From Brachybacterium sp. FME24 (GTDB lineage Bacteria > Actinomycetota > Actinomycetes > Actinomycetales > Dermabacteraceae): 64,000 bases of DNA. The notes under the pieces were generated by a model that saw only the letters and a list, made by a program, of their open reading frames with translations, did not search any database and was not told the origin of the DNA. The translations under genes were made by a program, and so were the position numbers. Where the stretch lies: positions 1-64,000 of the forward strand of contig NZ_JABUXV010000010.1 in NCBI RefSeq assembly GCF_014897705.1. The letters run 5' to 3'. Shown in pieces: positions 33,995 through 41,990 of this stretch. The first letter of the stretch is position 1; each line of letters begins with the position of its first letter.

Positions 33995-35445
33995 CGCTCG
34001 ACCTTCGCGGACTCCGCCTCGGCCAGTTCCTGCTCGGTCACGCGCGCTGCCGCGACGGTGACGTCGACCCCGGCAGCGGTGAGGATCCTCGCGAACTCGC
34101 GGACATGGTCGGTCTCAAGGTAGGGCGAGGTGAAGCTGACCGTGAGCAGCCCGGCATGGGAGATAGCGCAGAACTGCGGGCGCACGGCGGAGACCTGGAA
34201 CAGCAGACGTCGCACATGCGCGGCAGCCGGTTCGGGCAGGCTGACGCGGCCCAGGTTCGAGACCGCGACGCTCAGGCCGCGGTTGGAGGAGCGGTTGACG
34301 AGACCCAGAATCACGTCCTTGAGCGGGCGCGGGACGACCCGCAGTGCGGGCATGCGCTCGAACCGGATGAAGCGGCGCAGTTTCCGCTCGAGCGACTCCG
34401 GAGTGGCGGCGGAACGGAAATCACGCTCGAGCTGCCGACAGACGGCGCCGAGATCGTCGGGCCCCTCGCCGTAGGTGTGCTCCACCCGCGTGGTCGCGAA
34501 GAAGTTCCGCGCCGACGTCGAGGGGAAGAACTGGCGCAGGTTGACCGGCACCGAGGCTGCCAGGGTGCGGGCCGAGCCCAGTCCGCCCGAGGAGCGGCGC
34601 ACGGACTCGAAGAACACGCCGGTCAGGTACATGGTCAGCGCGACCTCCTCCGCGCGGGCGAGGTCGAGCACCTGCGAGGCGGGCATGGTGAGCTCGACGA
34701 CCCGTGTGCGGCTGTCCGGGGTGCGGGTCCCCCTCACCCGATGCACCCGCGCCGCTGCGGTCGGGCCTCGCACGCTGTCCTCGACGGCGAGCGGCGTCGG
34801 CGGGGCCTCACTGCTGAAGGCGGCCCGCGTCTCCCACGGATCGGGGCGGTGCCGACGTCGGCGCCGCCGCCGCCGCCGCAGGAAGTAGTACGCGAAGGAA
34901 TCGGTGGTCAGTTCGTGGACCGGTTCCGCGACGTCATCGGGTGGGGGCGGGTCTGCGAGGGCTCTGTCCGCATCGGACCGCGGGGCGGCGGCGTCGGCGC
35001 CCTGCCCGAGCGACCGGTCCCGATCGGGGTACCGCAGTCGGACGTAGACGGTGAGCAGATCGGCCAGGAACCACAGGGCGCCGGTGCCATCGGACAGCGC
35101 ATGGAACACCTCGAGGTTGATCCGCCGCTCGTGGTACGTGACGCGGAACAGCAGGGTGCGCCGATCGGCCTGGTAGATCGGCGCGCAGGGCGGCAGCTCG
35201 TCGGCGGTGACGCGCGGGCGCAGGTCGCTGTCCTGCAGGTAGTACCAGAACACTCCGCGCCGCAGCACTGCGTGGTAGAGGCGGTAGCGGTCATAGATCG
35301 CCTCCAGTGCCTCCTGCAGCAGCTGCGGATCCACCTCGTGGTCCATCTCGGCACCCACGCGGAACACCTTGGGGTCGATCTCGCTGCGGGCCGCGAGGAA
35401 CATATTGGAGGCGTTGTCGAGCCGCACCCAGGCCCGGCGGCTCAT
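33991..35445 (-). CDS. Condensation-fold acyltransferase, alcohol acetyltransferase-like
   Basis: A 484-residue protein of the chloramphenicol acetyltransferase/condensation superfamily. The catalytic HxxxDG motif is seen as FHALSDGTGALWF (H115, D119). The two-lobed arrangement continues with SVPVNLRQFFPSTSARNFF (about 325) and SNLGRV near residue 405, which resembles the floor-loop region of alcohol acetyltransferases and PapA-type enzymes. A run of nine arginines (residues 190-198) and a proline-rich stretch divide the lobes. It is the middle gene of an overlapping trio. It probably esterifies a hydroxylated lipid or small molecule; the substrate is unknown. Confidence 0.83.
   Translation of the reverse strand: MSRRAWVRLDNASNMFLAARSEIDPKVFRVGAEMDHEVDPQLLQEALEAIYDRYRLYHAVLRRGVFWYYLQDSDLRPRVTADELPPCAPIYQADRRTLLFRVTYHERRINLEVFHALSDGTGALWFLADLLTVYVRLRYPDRDRSLGQGADAAAPRSDADRALADPPPPDDVAEPVHELTTDSFAYYFLRRRRRRRRRHRPDPWETRAAFSSEAPPTPLAVEDSVRGPTAAARVHRVRGTRTPDSRTRVVELTMPASQVLDLARAEEVALTMYLTGVFFESVRRSSGGLGSARTLAASVPVNLRQFFPSTSARNFFATTRVEHTYGEGPDDLGAVCRQLERDFRSAATPESLERKLRRFIRFERMPALRVVPRPLKDVILGLVNRSSNRGLSVAVSNLGRVSLPEPAAAHVRRLLFQVSAVRPQFCAISHAGLLTVSFTSPYLETDHVREFARILTAAGVDVTVAAARVTEQELAEAESAKVER
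34852..34878 (-). repeat. Arginine-codon run in the acyltransferase gene
   Basis: Nine consecutive arginine codons (mostly CGG and CGC) form a short GCC/GCG trinucleotide-like tract within the coding frame. It lies between the two lobes of the acyltransferase and may vary in length by slippage. Confidence 0.8.
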
Positions 35446-36434
35446 CCCGCGGCCTCCGAGCGGGCGCTCTCGCCGCCGACGGGATCGCCCTCGTCGAGGA
35501 ACGCGTTGATCACCTCGTAGGCATCTCGCAGGGACCGGGAGAACCGCGGCAGGGAGATGAAGCCGTGCAGGGCCCCGTCCACGCGGTGGATGCGCACCTC
35601 GTTCCCGGCCTCCTCGAGGGCCCTGGCGTAGGCCTCGCCCTCGTCCCTCAGCAGGTCCAGCTCCGCCGTGATCATCAGGGTCCGGGGCTGGGCGGCGAGG
35701 TCGCTCGCCATCAGCGGGGACACCCGTGGATCCTGTCGCAGCGTCGGGTCCGGGACGTACATCAGCATGTAGTCCTGGACCTCGGTGCTGGTGAGCCGGT
35801 AGTCCTCGCCGTGGTGACGCACCGACGCGAAGGGGGAGGTCTGCGGATCGTGGTCCCAGTGGGTCACGGGATAGAGCAGGATCTGCCGACTCACGACGCC
35901 GTGGCCGTGCTCACGCAGCAGCAGGGAGACGGCGGCGGCGAGATTGCCGCCAGCGGAATCCCCCACCAGCACGATCCGGCGAGCGTCGTCGAGCTCCGCC
36001 CGCCCCGGGTCCTCCAGCAGCAGCCGCACGATCCGGTAGCAGTCCTCGAGACCCGCCGGGAAGGGATGCTCCGGAGCGAGCCGGTAGTCGACGGATACCA
36101 CCACGCACCCGGTGAGATCCGCCATCGTGGCGCAGGCCGGGGTGTAGCTCTCGATGTCACCGGTGACCCAGCCGCCGCCGTGGAAGAACAGCAGCAGATC
36201 CTCGCGCCGGCGCTGCTTCGGCGTGAAGACCCGGACCGGAACGTGACGGTCGTCGTCGTTGTCGTCGTCGTTCGCCTCGGCGTCGGCGATGGTCCGCCAG
36301 GAGGCGGGCCGGAACCGCTGCCCGGGCCGCCTGGCCAGCTGACGCTGCAGCCGTCGGACCTTCTCGTAGTCCTCCCGCATGTTCAGCCGGGGCGCGGCGA
36401 ACAGTCTCAGCACCGCCCGCATCAGCACGTTCAT
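35442..36434 (-). CDS. Alpha/beta hydrolase, hormone-sensitive lipase-like esterase
   Basis: A 330-residue esterase of the HSL family. The oxyanion motif HGGGW (LLLFFHGGGWVTGD) is near residue 105, the nucleophile is in VGDSAGGNLAAA near residue 177, the acid in TAELDLLRDEG and the histidine in DGALHGF near residue 295. All three catalytic residues are intact. The substrate is probably a short acyl ester. It is first in a trio with the acyltransferase (four-base overlap) and DUF6320, so it may act on or regenerate the acyl donor or product of that enzyme. A run of Asp/Asn residues (DADAEANDDDNDDDRH-like) sits near residue 55. Confidence 0.9.
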   Translation of the reverse strand: MNVLMRAVLRLFAAPRLNMREDYEKVRRLQRQLARRPGQRFRPASWRTIADAEANDDDNDDDRHVPVRVFTPKQRRREDLLLFFHGGGWVTGDIESYTPACATMADLTGCVVVSVDYRLAPEHPFPAGLEDCYRIVRLLLEDPGRAELDDARRIVLVGDSAGGNLAAAVSLLLREHGHGVVSRQILLYPVTHWDHDPQTSPFASVRHHGEDYRLTSTEVQDYMLMYVPDPTLRQDPRVSPLMASDLAAQPRTLMITAELDLLRDEGEAYARALEEAGNEVRIHRVDGALHGFISLPRFSRSLRDAYEVINAFLDEGDPVGGESARSEAAG

Positions 36435-36489
36435 GAGCGTGCGGTCACGTCGGGGGCCGGGGGTTCCATGAGTCCAGCATAGGGTCCCA

Positions 36490-36513
36490 GCAGGCCCGGC
36501 CTTCCGGCCCTGC
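36490..36513 (-). terminator. Hairpin after the YccF/flavin reductase-like pair
   Basis: A 10-base-pair stem with one mismatch (GCAGGCCCGG against CCGGCCCTGC) and a four-base loop starts four bases beyond the stop of the flavin reductase-like gene on the minus strand. There is no T-run, so it is a weaker candidate than the other hairpins listed. Confidence 0.45.
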
Positions 36514-36516
36514 AGG

Positions 36517-37086
36517 TCAGCGCAGCTCGTACTTCTCGCCGGCGAAGCGCACCGCGGGACCGAGGTCGAGGCGCCCCTGGCCCATCTCCACGACGGGACC
36601 GATCAGCAGTCGGTGGGTGGCGGCGTCGACGGCCTGCTCCACCCGGATCGCGAAGTGGGCCAGCACGCCCGGCAGCACCGCATCCCCGTCGGCCGTGCGC
36701 GTCACGTCCAGACCGCTGAGCAGACCCACCAGCGGGGAGGCCGGGGTGCCGAAACGGTCAGCGAGGTGCTGCTGGTCCGCGGCCAGGATGCTCAGGCAGA
36801 AATGCCCGGCCTCCTCGGCCGCCTCGGCGATGCGGGACATGCCGTACAGGGCGACCAGCATCGTCGGCGGATCGTAGGAGACGTCGAGGTAGGAATCCAC
36901 GGTGACGGCGACGTCGTGCGAGCCCTGGCGGGTGCTCACGATCGCCGCGCCCGCCGCGATCAGCTCGCTGAGGCGGCGATAGTCGTCCTCGTCGACGGAG
37001 CCGACAGGGCCCGCGGGGCCGCCGGGGCCGCCGGGCCCGCCGAGGATGTCAGGGCTGTCCAGTGCAGCGGGAGGAGTCTCGGGCAC
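36517..37086 (-). CDS. Flavin reductase-like FMN-binding protein with a Gly-Pro-rich leader
   Basis: A 189-residue protein with a GTG start. Residues 13-29 are collagen-like (GGPGGPGGPAGPVG). From about residue 33 the sequence matches the flavin reductase-like split-barrel fold: FRRL-like DDYRRLSELIAAGAAIVSTRQG, YLDVSYDPPTMLVALYG, and HFCLSILAADQQHLADRFG. These proteins bind FMN and supply reduced flavin to monooxygenases or act as oxidoreductases. No monooxygenase is adjacent. It begins three bases after the YccF stop and is co-transcribed with it. Confidence 0.83.
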   Translation of the reverse strand: MPETPPAALDSPDILGGPGGPGGPAGPVGSVDEDDYRRLSELIAAGAAIVSTRQGSHDVAVTVDSYLDVSYDPPTMLVALYGMSRIAEAAEEAGHFCLSILAADQQHLADRFGTPASPLVGLLSGLDVTRTADGDAVLPGVLAHFAIRVEQAVDAATHRLLIGPVVEMGQGRLDLGPAVRFAGEKYELR

Positions 37087-37089
37087 GGG

Positions 37090-37509
37090 TCAGCGAGCCG
37101 TCGGGAACATGCGGGCCCGCGCCGAGTCGGAATCCATGATCTCCTTGCCGAAGGGGAAGCAGGTCACGGGGATGAGCTTGATGTTCGCCCAGGCCAGCGG
37201 GATACCGATGATGGTGATGGCCTGCGCGATGGCGGTGGCCACATGCCCGAGCGCGAGCCACCAGCCCGCGATCACGAACCAGATGACGTTGCCGATCGTG
37301 CTCGCGGCGCCGCCGCGGTGAGTGTCGACCACCTCACGACCGAACGGCCAGATCACGAATCCCGCGATGCGGAACGAGGCCAGACCGAAGGGGATCGTGA
37401 CCACGAGGATGCAGGCGAGGATCCCGGCGACCACATAGCCGAGGAACAGGGCCCACCCGGCGGTGAGCAGCCAGATGATGTTCAGGATCAGAGCGAGTAG
37501 GGAGCGCAT
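37090..37509 (-). CDS. yccF: YccF domain membrane protein
   Basis: A 139-residue membrane protein composed of two copies of the YccF domain. The repeated pattern is NIIWLLTAGWALFLGYV with IPFGLASFRIAGFVIWPFGREV in the first half and NVIWFVIAGWWLALGHV with IPLAWANIKLIPVTCFPFGKEI in the second. E. coli YccF is an inner-membrane protein of unknown function often found near osmotic-stress genes. It is divergent from argS across a 329-base gap that contains a large inverted repeat. Confidence 0.9.
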   Translation of the reverse strand: MRSLLALILNIIWLLTAGWALFLGYVVAGILACILVVTIPFGLASFRIAGFVIWPFGREVVDTHRGGAASTIGNVIWFVIAGWWLALGHVATAIAQAITIIGIPLAWANIKLIPVTCFPFGKEIMDSDSARARMFPTAR

Positions 37510-37639
37510 GCCGCCACCCTAGGCATCCCGATCCTCCCCGACCAGGGGGCCAGCCCCCGCGCCCACCCGCAGGAATCCTCCGGCCGCGGGGCAGCGCGGG
37601 GCAGCGCGGGGTACGGCACCGCACGACGTTGTGATCAAA

Positions 37640-37708
37640 CCCGGGACGTTGTGACCATAGGCAGGTCTTCAGCCAGCCAAACCCTGCCGTTGGTCACAAC
37701 GCCCCGGG
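37640..37708. repeat. Imperfect inverted repeat, 26-base arms with 17-base loop
   Basis: The left arm (37640-37665) and right arm (37683-37708) are complementary at 23 of 26 positions. The arms share CCCGGG, then CGTTGTGACCA, then GGCAGG. The loop is TCTTCAGCCAGCCAAAC. It could be an operator, a mobile REP-like element, or an attenuating hairpin, and it lies about 130 bases upstream of argS. Confidence 0.85.
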
Positions 37709-37826
37709 ACGCGCGGGTCGATGGGGCGAAACGAGCAGGCTGAGCGGAGCGAGCGGGCGGGGCTCGAGCGGGGCGAGTTCGTCGAGCATCACGTCCACGG
37801 CGCCCGAGCGCACCGGCCGGCGCGAC

Positions 37827-37832
37827 TACCCT
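37827..37832 (+). promoter_or_regulatory. -10 box of a probable leaderless argS promoter
   Basis: TACCCT is followed by six bases and then the argS ATG. No ribosome binding site is present, so the transcript probably starts at the ATG. Confidence 0.55.
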
Positions 37833-37838
37833 GGTCGC

Positions 37839-39590
37839 ATGCCTGCTCCCGAGATCGCGCTGACCGAGCGTTTCCAGTCCGCCTTCGCCTCCGCCTTCGG
37901 GCCCGAGTACGCCGACGCGGACCCGATCATCCGACCGTCCCAGTTCGCGGACTTCCAGTGCAACGCCGCGATGGGCCTGGCGAAGCGCCTGGGGAAGAAG
38001 CCCCGCGACATCGCCACCGAGATCCTCGCCGCGGTGGACCTCGAGGACATCGCCGAGACGCCCGAGATCGCGGGACCCGGCTTCCTGAACATCCGCCTGC
38101 GCACCGACTGGATCGCCGCGCAGGCCGAGGAGCTGGCCGCCGACTCGCGCCTCGGCGTCCCCTCCCCCGCGACGCCCGACACCGTGGTGGTGGACTACTC
38201 GGCGCCGAACGTCGCCAAGGAGATGCACGTCGGTCACCTGCGCACCACCGTCGTCGGCGACTCCATCGTGCGCACCCTGGAGAAGCTGGGCCACACGGTG
38301 GTCCGCCAGAACCACATCGGCGACTGGGGCACCCCTTTCGGGATGCTCATCGAGCACCTGCTGGACGTGGGCGAGGACAGCGACGAGGCGAAGCTGCTGG
38401 AGACCGATCCCAATGCCTTCTACCAGGCGGCGAATGCGAAGTTCACGGGCGCCGACGGCACCAAGGACAACGAGTTCGCCGACCGCGCCCGCCGGCGCGT
38501 CCCGATCCTGCAGTCGGGCGACCCGGAGACTCTCGCGATCTGGACGCGTCTGGTGGAGCTGTCCAAGCAGTACTTCCACCGTGTCTACGACATGCTCGAC
38601 GTGACGCTCACCGACGACGACCTCGCCGGGGAGTCCAGTCACAACGACCAGCTCGAGATCGTGTGCAAGATCCTCGAGGCCGATGGTCTGGCGCGGATCT
38701 CCGACGGCGCCCTCTGCGTGTTTCCCGCAGGCTTCATCGGCCGCGACGAGCAGCCGCTGCCGCTGATCATCCGCAAGACCGGCGGCGGCTACGGCTACGC
38801 CACCACGGATCTTGCCGCGATCCGACACCGCATCGACGACCTGGGCGCGGACCGCATCGCCTACGTCATCGGCACGGCGCAGGAGCTCCAGATGAACATG
38901 GTCTTCCAGACGGCCCGCGAGGCCGGCTGGCTGACCGACGCCGTCGAGGCGACCCATGTGAAGATCGGCTCGGTACTCGGCGACGACGGCAAGATCCTGC
39001 GCACCCGTTCCGGCTCTTCCCTGCGCCTGATCCCACTGCTCGAGGAGGCCGTGGGCACCGCCCGCACCGTCATCGACGAGATGCGTCCCGACCTGCCGGA
39101 GGCCGAGCGCGAGCAGATCGCGCACGACATCGGCATCGGTGGCGTGAAGTACGCGGACCTCTCCACCGCGCACGATTCGGACTACACCTTCGACCTGGAT
39201 CGGATGCTGGCCCTGACCGGCAACACCGCTCCGTACCTGCAGTACGCGGTGGCCCGTATCCGCTCGATCAGCCGCAAGGCGGCGGCGCAGGGCATCGTCG
39301 CGGCCGGTGCCCCACAGATCGAGAACGACGCCGAGCGCGCGCTCGCACTCCAGCTGCTCGACTTCGGGCCGACGCTCACGGTCGTCGGCGCCGAGTACGA
39401 GCCGCACCGGCTGTGCGCGTACCTGTTCTCCCTCGCCCAGGCGTTCACCTCGTTCTACGAGGCCTCCCCGATCCTGAAGGAGTCCGACGAGCAGGTCCGC
39501 GCGGGTCGTCTCGCCCTCGCGCAGCTGACCGAGCGCGTACTGGTCGAGGGTCTGGATGCTCTCGGCGTGAACGCCCCCCAGCAGATGTGA
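37839..39590 (+). CDS. argS: Arginyl-tRNA synthetase
   Basis: A 583-residue class I aminoacyl-tRNA synthetase that charges tRNA-Arg. The HIGH-type motif is HVGH (130-133) in SAPNVAKEMHVGHLRTT, preceded by the family-specific VVVDYSAPN. The KMSKS region is degenerate (GKILRTRSG), as is normal for many ArgRS. The N-terminal Add-1 tRNA-recognition domain (residues 1-85) and the C-terminal anticodon-binding domain (about 460-583, ending APQQM) are both complete. It is an essential housekeeping gene. The genes lysA and hom, which often follow argS in actinobacteria, are not next to it here. Confidence 0.97.
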   Translation: MPAPEIALTERFQSAFASAFGPEYADADPIIRPSQFADFQCNAAMGLAKRLGKKPRDIATEILAAVDLEDIAETPEIAGPGFLNIRLRTDWIAAQAEELAADSRLGVPSPATPDTVVVDYSAPNVAKEMHVGHLRTTVVGDSIVRTLEKLGHTVVRQNHIGDWGTPFGMLIEHLLDVGEDSDEAKLLETDPNAFYQAANAKFTGADGTKDNEFADRARRRVPILQSGDPETLAIWTRLVELSKQYFHRVYDMLDVTLTDDDLAGESSHNDQLEIVCKILEADGLARISDGALCVFPAGFIGRDEQPLPLIIRKTGGGYGYATTDLAAIRHRIDDLGADRIAYVIGTAQELQMNMVFQTAREAGWLTDAVEATHVKIGSVLGDDGKILRTRSGSSLRLIPLLEEAVGTARTVIDEMRPDLPEAEREQIAHDIGIGGVKYADLSTAHDSDYTFDLDRMLALTGNTAPYLQYAVARIRSISRKAAAQGIVAAGAPQIENDAERALALQLLDFGPTLTVVGAEYEPHRLCAYLFSLAQAFTSFYEASPILKESDEQVRAGRLALAQLTERVLVEGLDALGVNAPQQM

Positions 39591-39611
39591 TCCACGCCAG
39601 AGGCACCCACG

Positions 39612-39650
39612 GGCAAAATGTCAAGAGGACAAAAGGTCAAAAGGGTAAAA
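39612..39650. other. A-tract-rich purine island after argS
   Basis: Four AAAA tracts (starting at 39615, 39631, 39639 and 39647) occur within 36 bases, the last three spaced exactly eight bases apart as AAAAGGTC, AAAAGGGT and AAAAGGCG. The run is unlike the surrounding GC-rich DNA. It lies between the argS stop and the lysoplasmalogenase gene and could serve as an upstream promoter element or protein-binding site. Confidence 0.6.
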
Positions 39651-39793
39651 GGCGGCAATCCCCGGCGGATCCACCCCCGGGGGGACGTGCCGGGAGGCGC
39701 CGTGACCCACATCTGCCGGGATGTTATGCAACCGTGCCCCAGCGCGTGAGAAAACCCCTGGTCCGCGCGACGATCGCTTTCTAACCTGGACCG

Positions 39794-40501
39794 GTGCCGC
39801 CGATCAGAACCATCCACGTCGCCCTGTGGATGACGTATGCCCTCCTCGTGACGGTCCATCTCAGCGCGCTGCTGGCCGGCGTCGAGGTCATCCAGCGCAC
39901 CTCGCAGCCACTGTTCGCGCCGCTGCTGATCGCCGTGCTGCTGACCGCGATCCCGCACCGCACCCGGACCAGCACCCTGGTGGTCGCCGGGCTCCTGTTC
40001 GCCTGGGCGGGCGACAGCCTCAGCCAGCTCGCGCCGGAAGCCGTGGAGCTGATCTCCGTGCTCTGCTTCCTGGCGGCCCTGGTCTGCTATGCGGCGGCAC
40101 TGGCCCCGCTGTGGCACCGCTCCCGCGACCCGCTGCGCATCGCCTTGGCGATCCCCTACGGCGGTGTCGTCATCGGACTCTTCGTGGCCTGCGCCGACGG
40201 GGCCGGTCCGCTGCTGCCCGCCGTCGCCGCCTACGCGCTAGCGCTGGCCACGATGGCCTTCCTCTCGGCCGGCGGGAACGGGCTCACCTGGACCGGCGGC
40301 ACCCTGTTCCTGCTGTCCAGCTCGATGCTCGCGATGGACTGGTTCCTGCCCGGCGCCTCGATCGCCTACAGCAGCGTGTGGGTGATGTTCACCTACGCGG
40401 TCGGTCAGGCACTGCTGATCGCCGGCATCATCCAGACGCTTCCCGCGCGCCGCTGGAGCCCGGCCCGCGCCGGCGCCGCCCTGGTGATCATCGAGAACTG
40501 A
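39794..40501 (+). CDS. Lysoplasmalogenase, YhhN family
   Basis: A 235-residue membrane protein with about eight hydrophobic segments and a GTG start. The YhhN/TMEM86 family motifs are present: LLFAWAGDSLSQL near residue 75 (with the conserved aspartate) and LTWTGGTLFLLSSSMLAMDWF near residue 165. Family members hydrolyse the vinyl-ether bond of lysoplasmalogens. In an aerobic actinobacterium plasmalogens are not expected, so the true substrate may be another ether or lysolipid; this is a caution, not evidence against the family call. Confidence 0.9.
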   Translation: MPPIRTIHVALWMTYALLVTVHLSALLAGVEVIQRTSQPLFAPLLIAVLLTAIPHRTRTSTLVVAGLLFAWAGDSLSQLAPEAVELISVLCFLAALVCYAAALAPLWHRSRDPLRIALAIPYGGVVIGLFVACADGAGPLLPAVAAYALALATMAFLSAGGNGLTWTGGTLFLLSSSMLAMDWFLPGASIAYSSVWVMFTYAVGQALLIAGIIQTLPARRWSPARAGAALVIIEN

Positions 40502-40585
40502 CGGACGTACTGCGAGGAGCTCTCGGTCCGAGCATGGGCATCCGGGAGAAAGTCGAGGCGCCCCCGGCGTCGATGACCGGTGGGA

Positions 40586-41314
40586 CTAACTCTCCCGCGT
40601 CGGCCGACGCGGCTCGCAGACCCGCCACTGCTGCTTGTCGGCGCGATCACGCACCACGACGCCCAGACGTGCCGCCTCCGTCCGCAACGCCGAGGCATCG
40701 TCCTCATCGCCCTTCTCGAGGGATCGACGGCGCTCGCGCAGCACTGCGTTGGCATGCTCCTCGAGGCCGGGCACGCCGTCCACCCAGCGTGTGAACTCAT
40801 GGTCGTACGGGTCGGCCTGCTCCCAGCGGATCCCGTGCCCGGTCAAGGCTGCTTGGAGGGATCGGTCATCGAGGTCGGTTCGGCCGCGGAAGGGCTCCGC
40901 CCCGTCGTGATCCAGGAGCACGAGCTCCCCCTCGTCGAGGAAGGCCGAGCGCACGTCCTGCGTGGGACGGCGCATGATCTCGTCATCCCCGCGAGTGATC
41001 ACGATCTTGCTCTCGTCGACGGTCACCGTGAAGGACTCCGCGGCGGCCATGAGGGCGAGGAAGGCGCCGGCGAGCATGCCGATCACCGCGAGCACGATGA
41101 CCGCAGGCAGGCCGATGACGGCCGCGAGGTCGCTGAACCTCTCTTCGTCCGGAGCGAACGGCAGGGCGAAGACCCACTCGGGCAGGGCCGTCAGCCACGC
41201 CGGCAGCCTCGTCAGGAGCACCCCCAGCACGGCACCGAGCACAGGCAGGGCGATCCACAGACCGATCCCGATCCATCGGGGCGGTCGAACGGTGGTCGCG
41301 TCGGACGTGAGCAC
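40586..41314 (-). CDS. YqeB family membrane protein
   Basis: A 242-residue protein with a GTG start and an excellent ribosome binding site (AAGGAGG, five bases before it). Two hydrophobic segments, near residues 15-40 and 65-90, precede a cytoplasmic domain. The pattern ESFTVTVDESKIVITRGDDE, then FLDEGELVLLDHDGAEPFRG and YDHEFTRWVDGVPGLEEHANAVL matches the YqeB family named after a Bacillus protein of unknown function. It is divergent from a TetR regulator with which it shares a likely operator, so repression by that regulator is probable. Confidence 0.85.
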   Translation of the reverse strand: MLTSDATTVRPPRWIGIGLWIALPVLGAVLGVLLTRLPAWLTALPEWVFALPFAPDEERFSDLAAVIGLPAVIVLAVIGMLAGAFLALMAAAESFTVTVDESKIVITRGDDEIMRRPTQDVRSAFLDEGELVLLDHDGAEPFRGRTDLDDRSLQAALTGHGIRWEQADPYDHEFTRWVDGVPGLEEHANAVLRERRRSLEKGDEDDASALRTEAARLGVVVRDRADKQQWRVCEPRRPTRES

Positions 41315-41347
41315 GTCGCCTCCTTCGTGGGGTCGGCAAAGATTAGC

Positions 41348-41373
41348 AGAGTGGCCGCTCTTTTAACTAGGAT
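41348..41373 (+). promoter_or_regulatory. Palindromic operator and -10 box between yqeB-like gene and tetR
   Basis: The imperfect palindrome AGAGTGGCCGCTCT (41348-41361, 12 of 14 positions symmetric) is followed by TAGGAT (41368-41373), a -10 box six bases before the TetR-gene ATG. The position of the palindrome, covering the promoter, is what an autorepressing TetR protein with a divergent target needs. Confidence 0.6.
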
Positions 41374-41379
41374 GCGTCC

Positions 41380-41988
41380 ATGGCACGCCCCAGGGACCCC
41401 GCGCTCCGCGCCGCCCGACAGCTCCAGATCATCGACGCCGGGCTCACCGCCTTCGCCGACCACGGCCCCGGAGCGACGACCGCCCAGATCTGCCAGATCG
41501 CCGGCGTCAGCTCGGGGGCGTTCTTCCACCACTTCGCGACGAAGGTCGCGCTGCTCGTCGCGATCCTCGACCTCAGCAGCACGGAGACCGCAGAGTTCTT
41601 CGCCACCCAGGACGAGTCCTCCTCGCCCCGTGCCTCGATCCATGCGTACGTCGAACGTTCTGTGGCCGACCTCGCGGACCGACGTGCAGCCCGCTTCATC
41701 CTCGCCGTCGCGGCCATGGCGTCGTCTCCGGAGGTCGCCGCAGCACTGGAAGAGCAGGAACGCACGAGCCGCCGTGGCCTGCTGGACCTGCTCGACCGCG
41801 CTCAGGCCGCCGGAGAGGCGCGCACGGATCTCCCTGCAGAGCGCCTGTCGCAGTGGATCATGATGCTGGAGGACGGGTTGGCATCAGGCGTGGCGAGCGG
41901 ACATGCGCAGGCTGCCGACGAAGCAGCCCTGCTGCACGAGCAGGTGGACGCTCTGCTCGACGGTCGTTCCCCGCCACGTCGTCCCTGA
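41380..41988 (+). CDS. TetR family transcriptional regulator
   Basis: A 202-residue regulator. The N-terminal helix-turn-helix reads GPGATTAQICQIAGVSSGAFFHHFATKVALL (about residues 30-60), typical of TetR proteins. The C-terminal ligand domain is of the BetI-like type with VAAMASSPEVAAALEE near residue 112. There is no ribosome binding site; a TAGGAT six bases ahead indicates a leaderless message. It is divergent from the yqeB-like gene, its likely target. The ligand is unknown. Confidence 0.92.
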   Translation: MARPRDPALRAARQLQIIDAGLTAFADHGPGATTAQICQIAGVSSGAFFHHFATKVALLVAILDLSSTETAEFFATQDESSSPRASIHAYVERSVADLADRRAARFILAVAAMASSPEVAAALEEQERTSRRGLLDLLDRAQAAGEARTDLPAERLSQWIMMLEDGLASGVASGHAQAADEAALLHEQVDALLDGRSPPRRP

Positions 41989-41990
41989 GC

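Larger units (their letters stand above)
37510..37838. other. Divergent intergenic region rich in repeats
   Basis: This gap between yccF and argS holds a short tandem repeat (GCAGCGCGGG, two full copies plus a partial one, about 37582-37611), a direct repeat ACGTTGTGAYCA at 37626-37637 and 37646-37657, a 26-base-arm inverted repeat (listed separately), a stretch with several GAGCG units (about 37722-37780), and the argS promoter at its right end. I see no coding sequence in it. Confidence 0.7.

Noticed and set aside
39650..39720. Possible terminator after argS (CCCCGG and CCGGGG)
   Set aside because: Short stem with long loop and no T-run; the GC-rich background produces such matches by chance.
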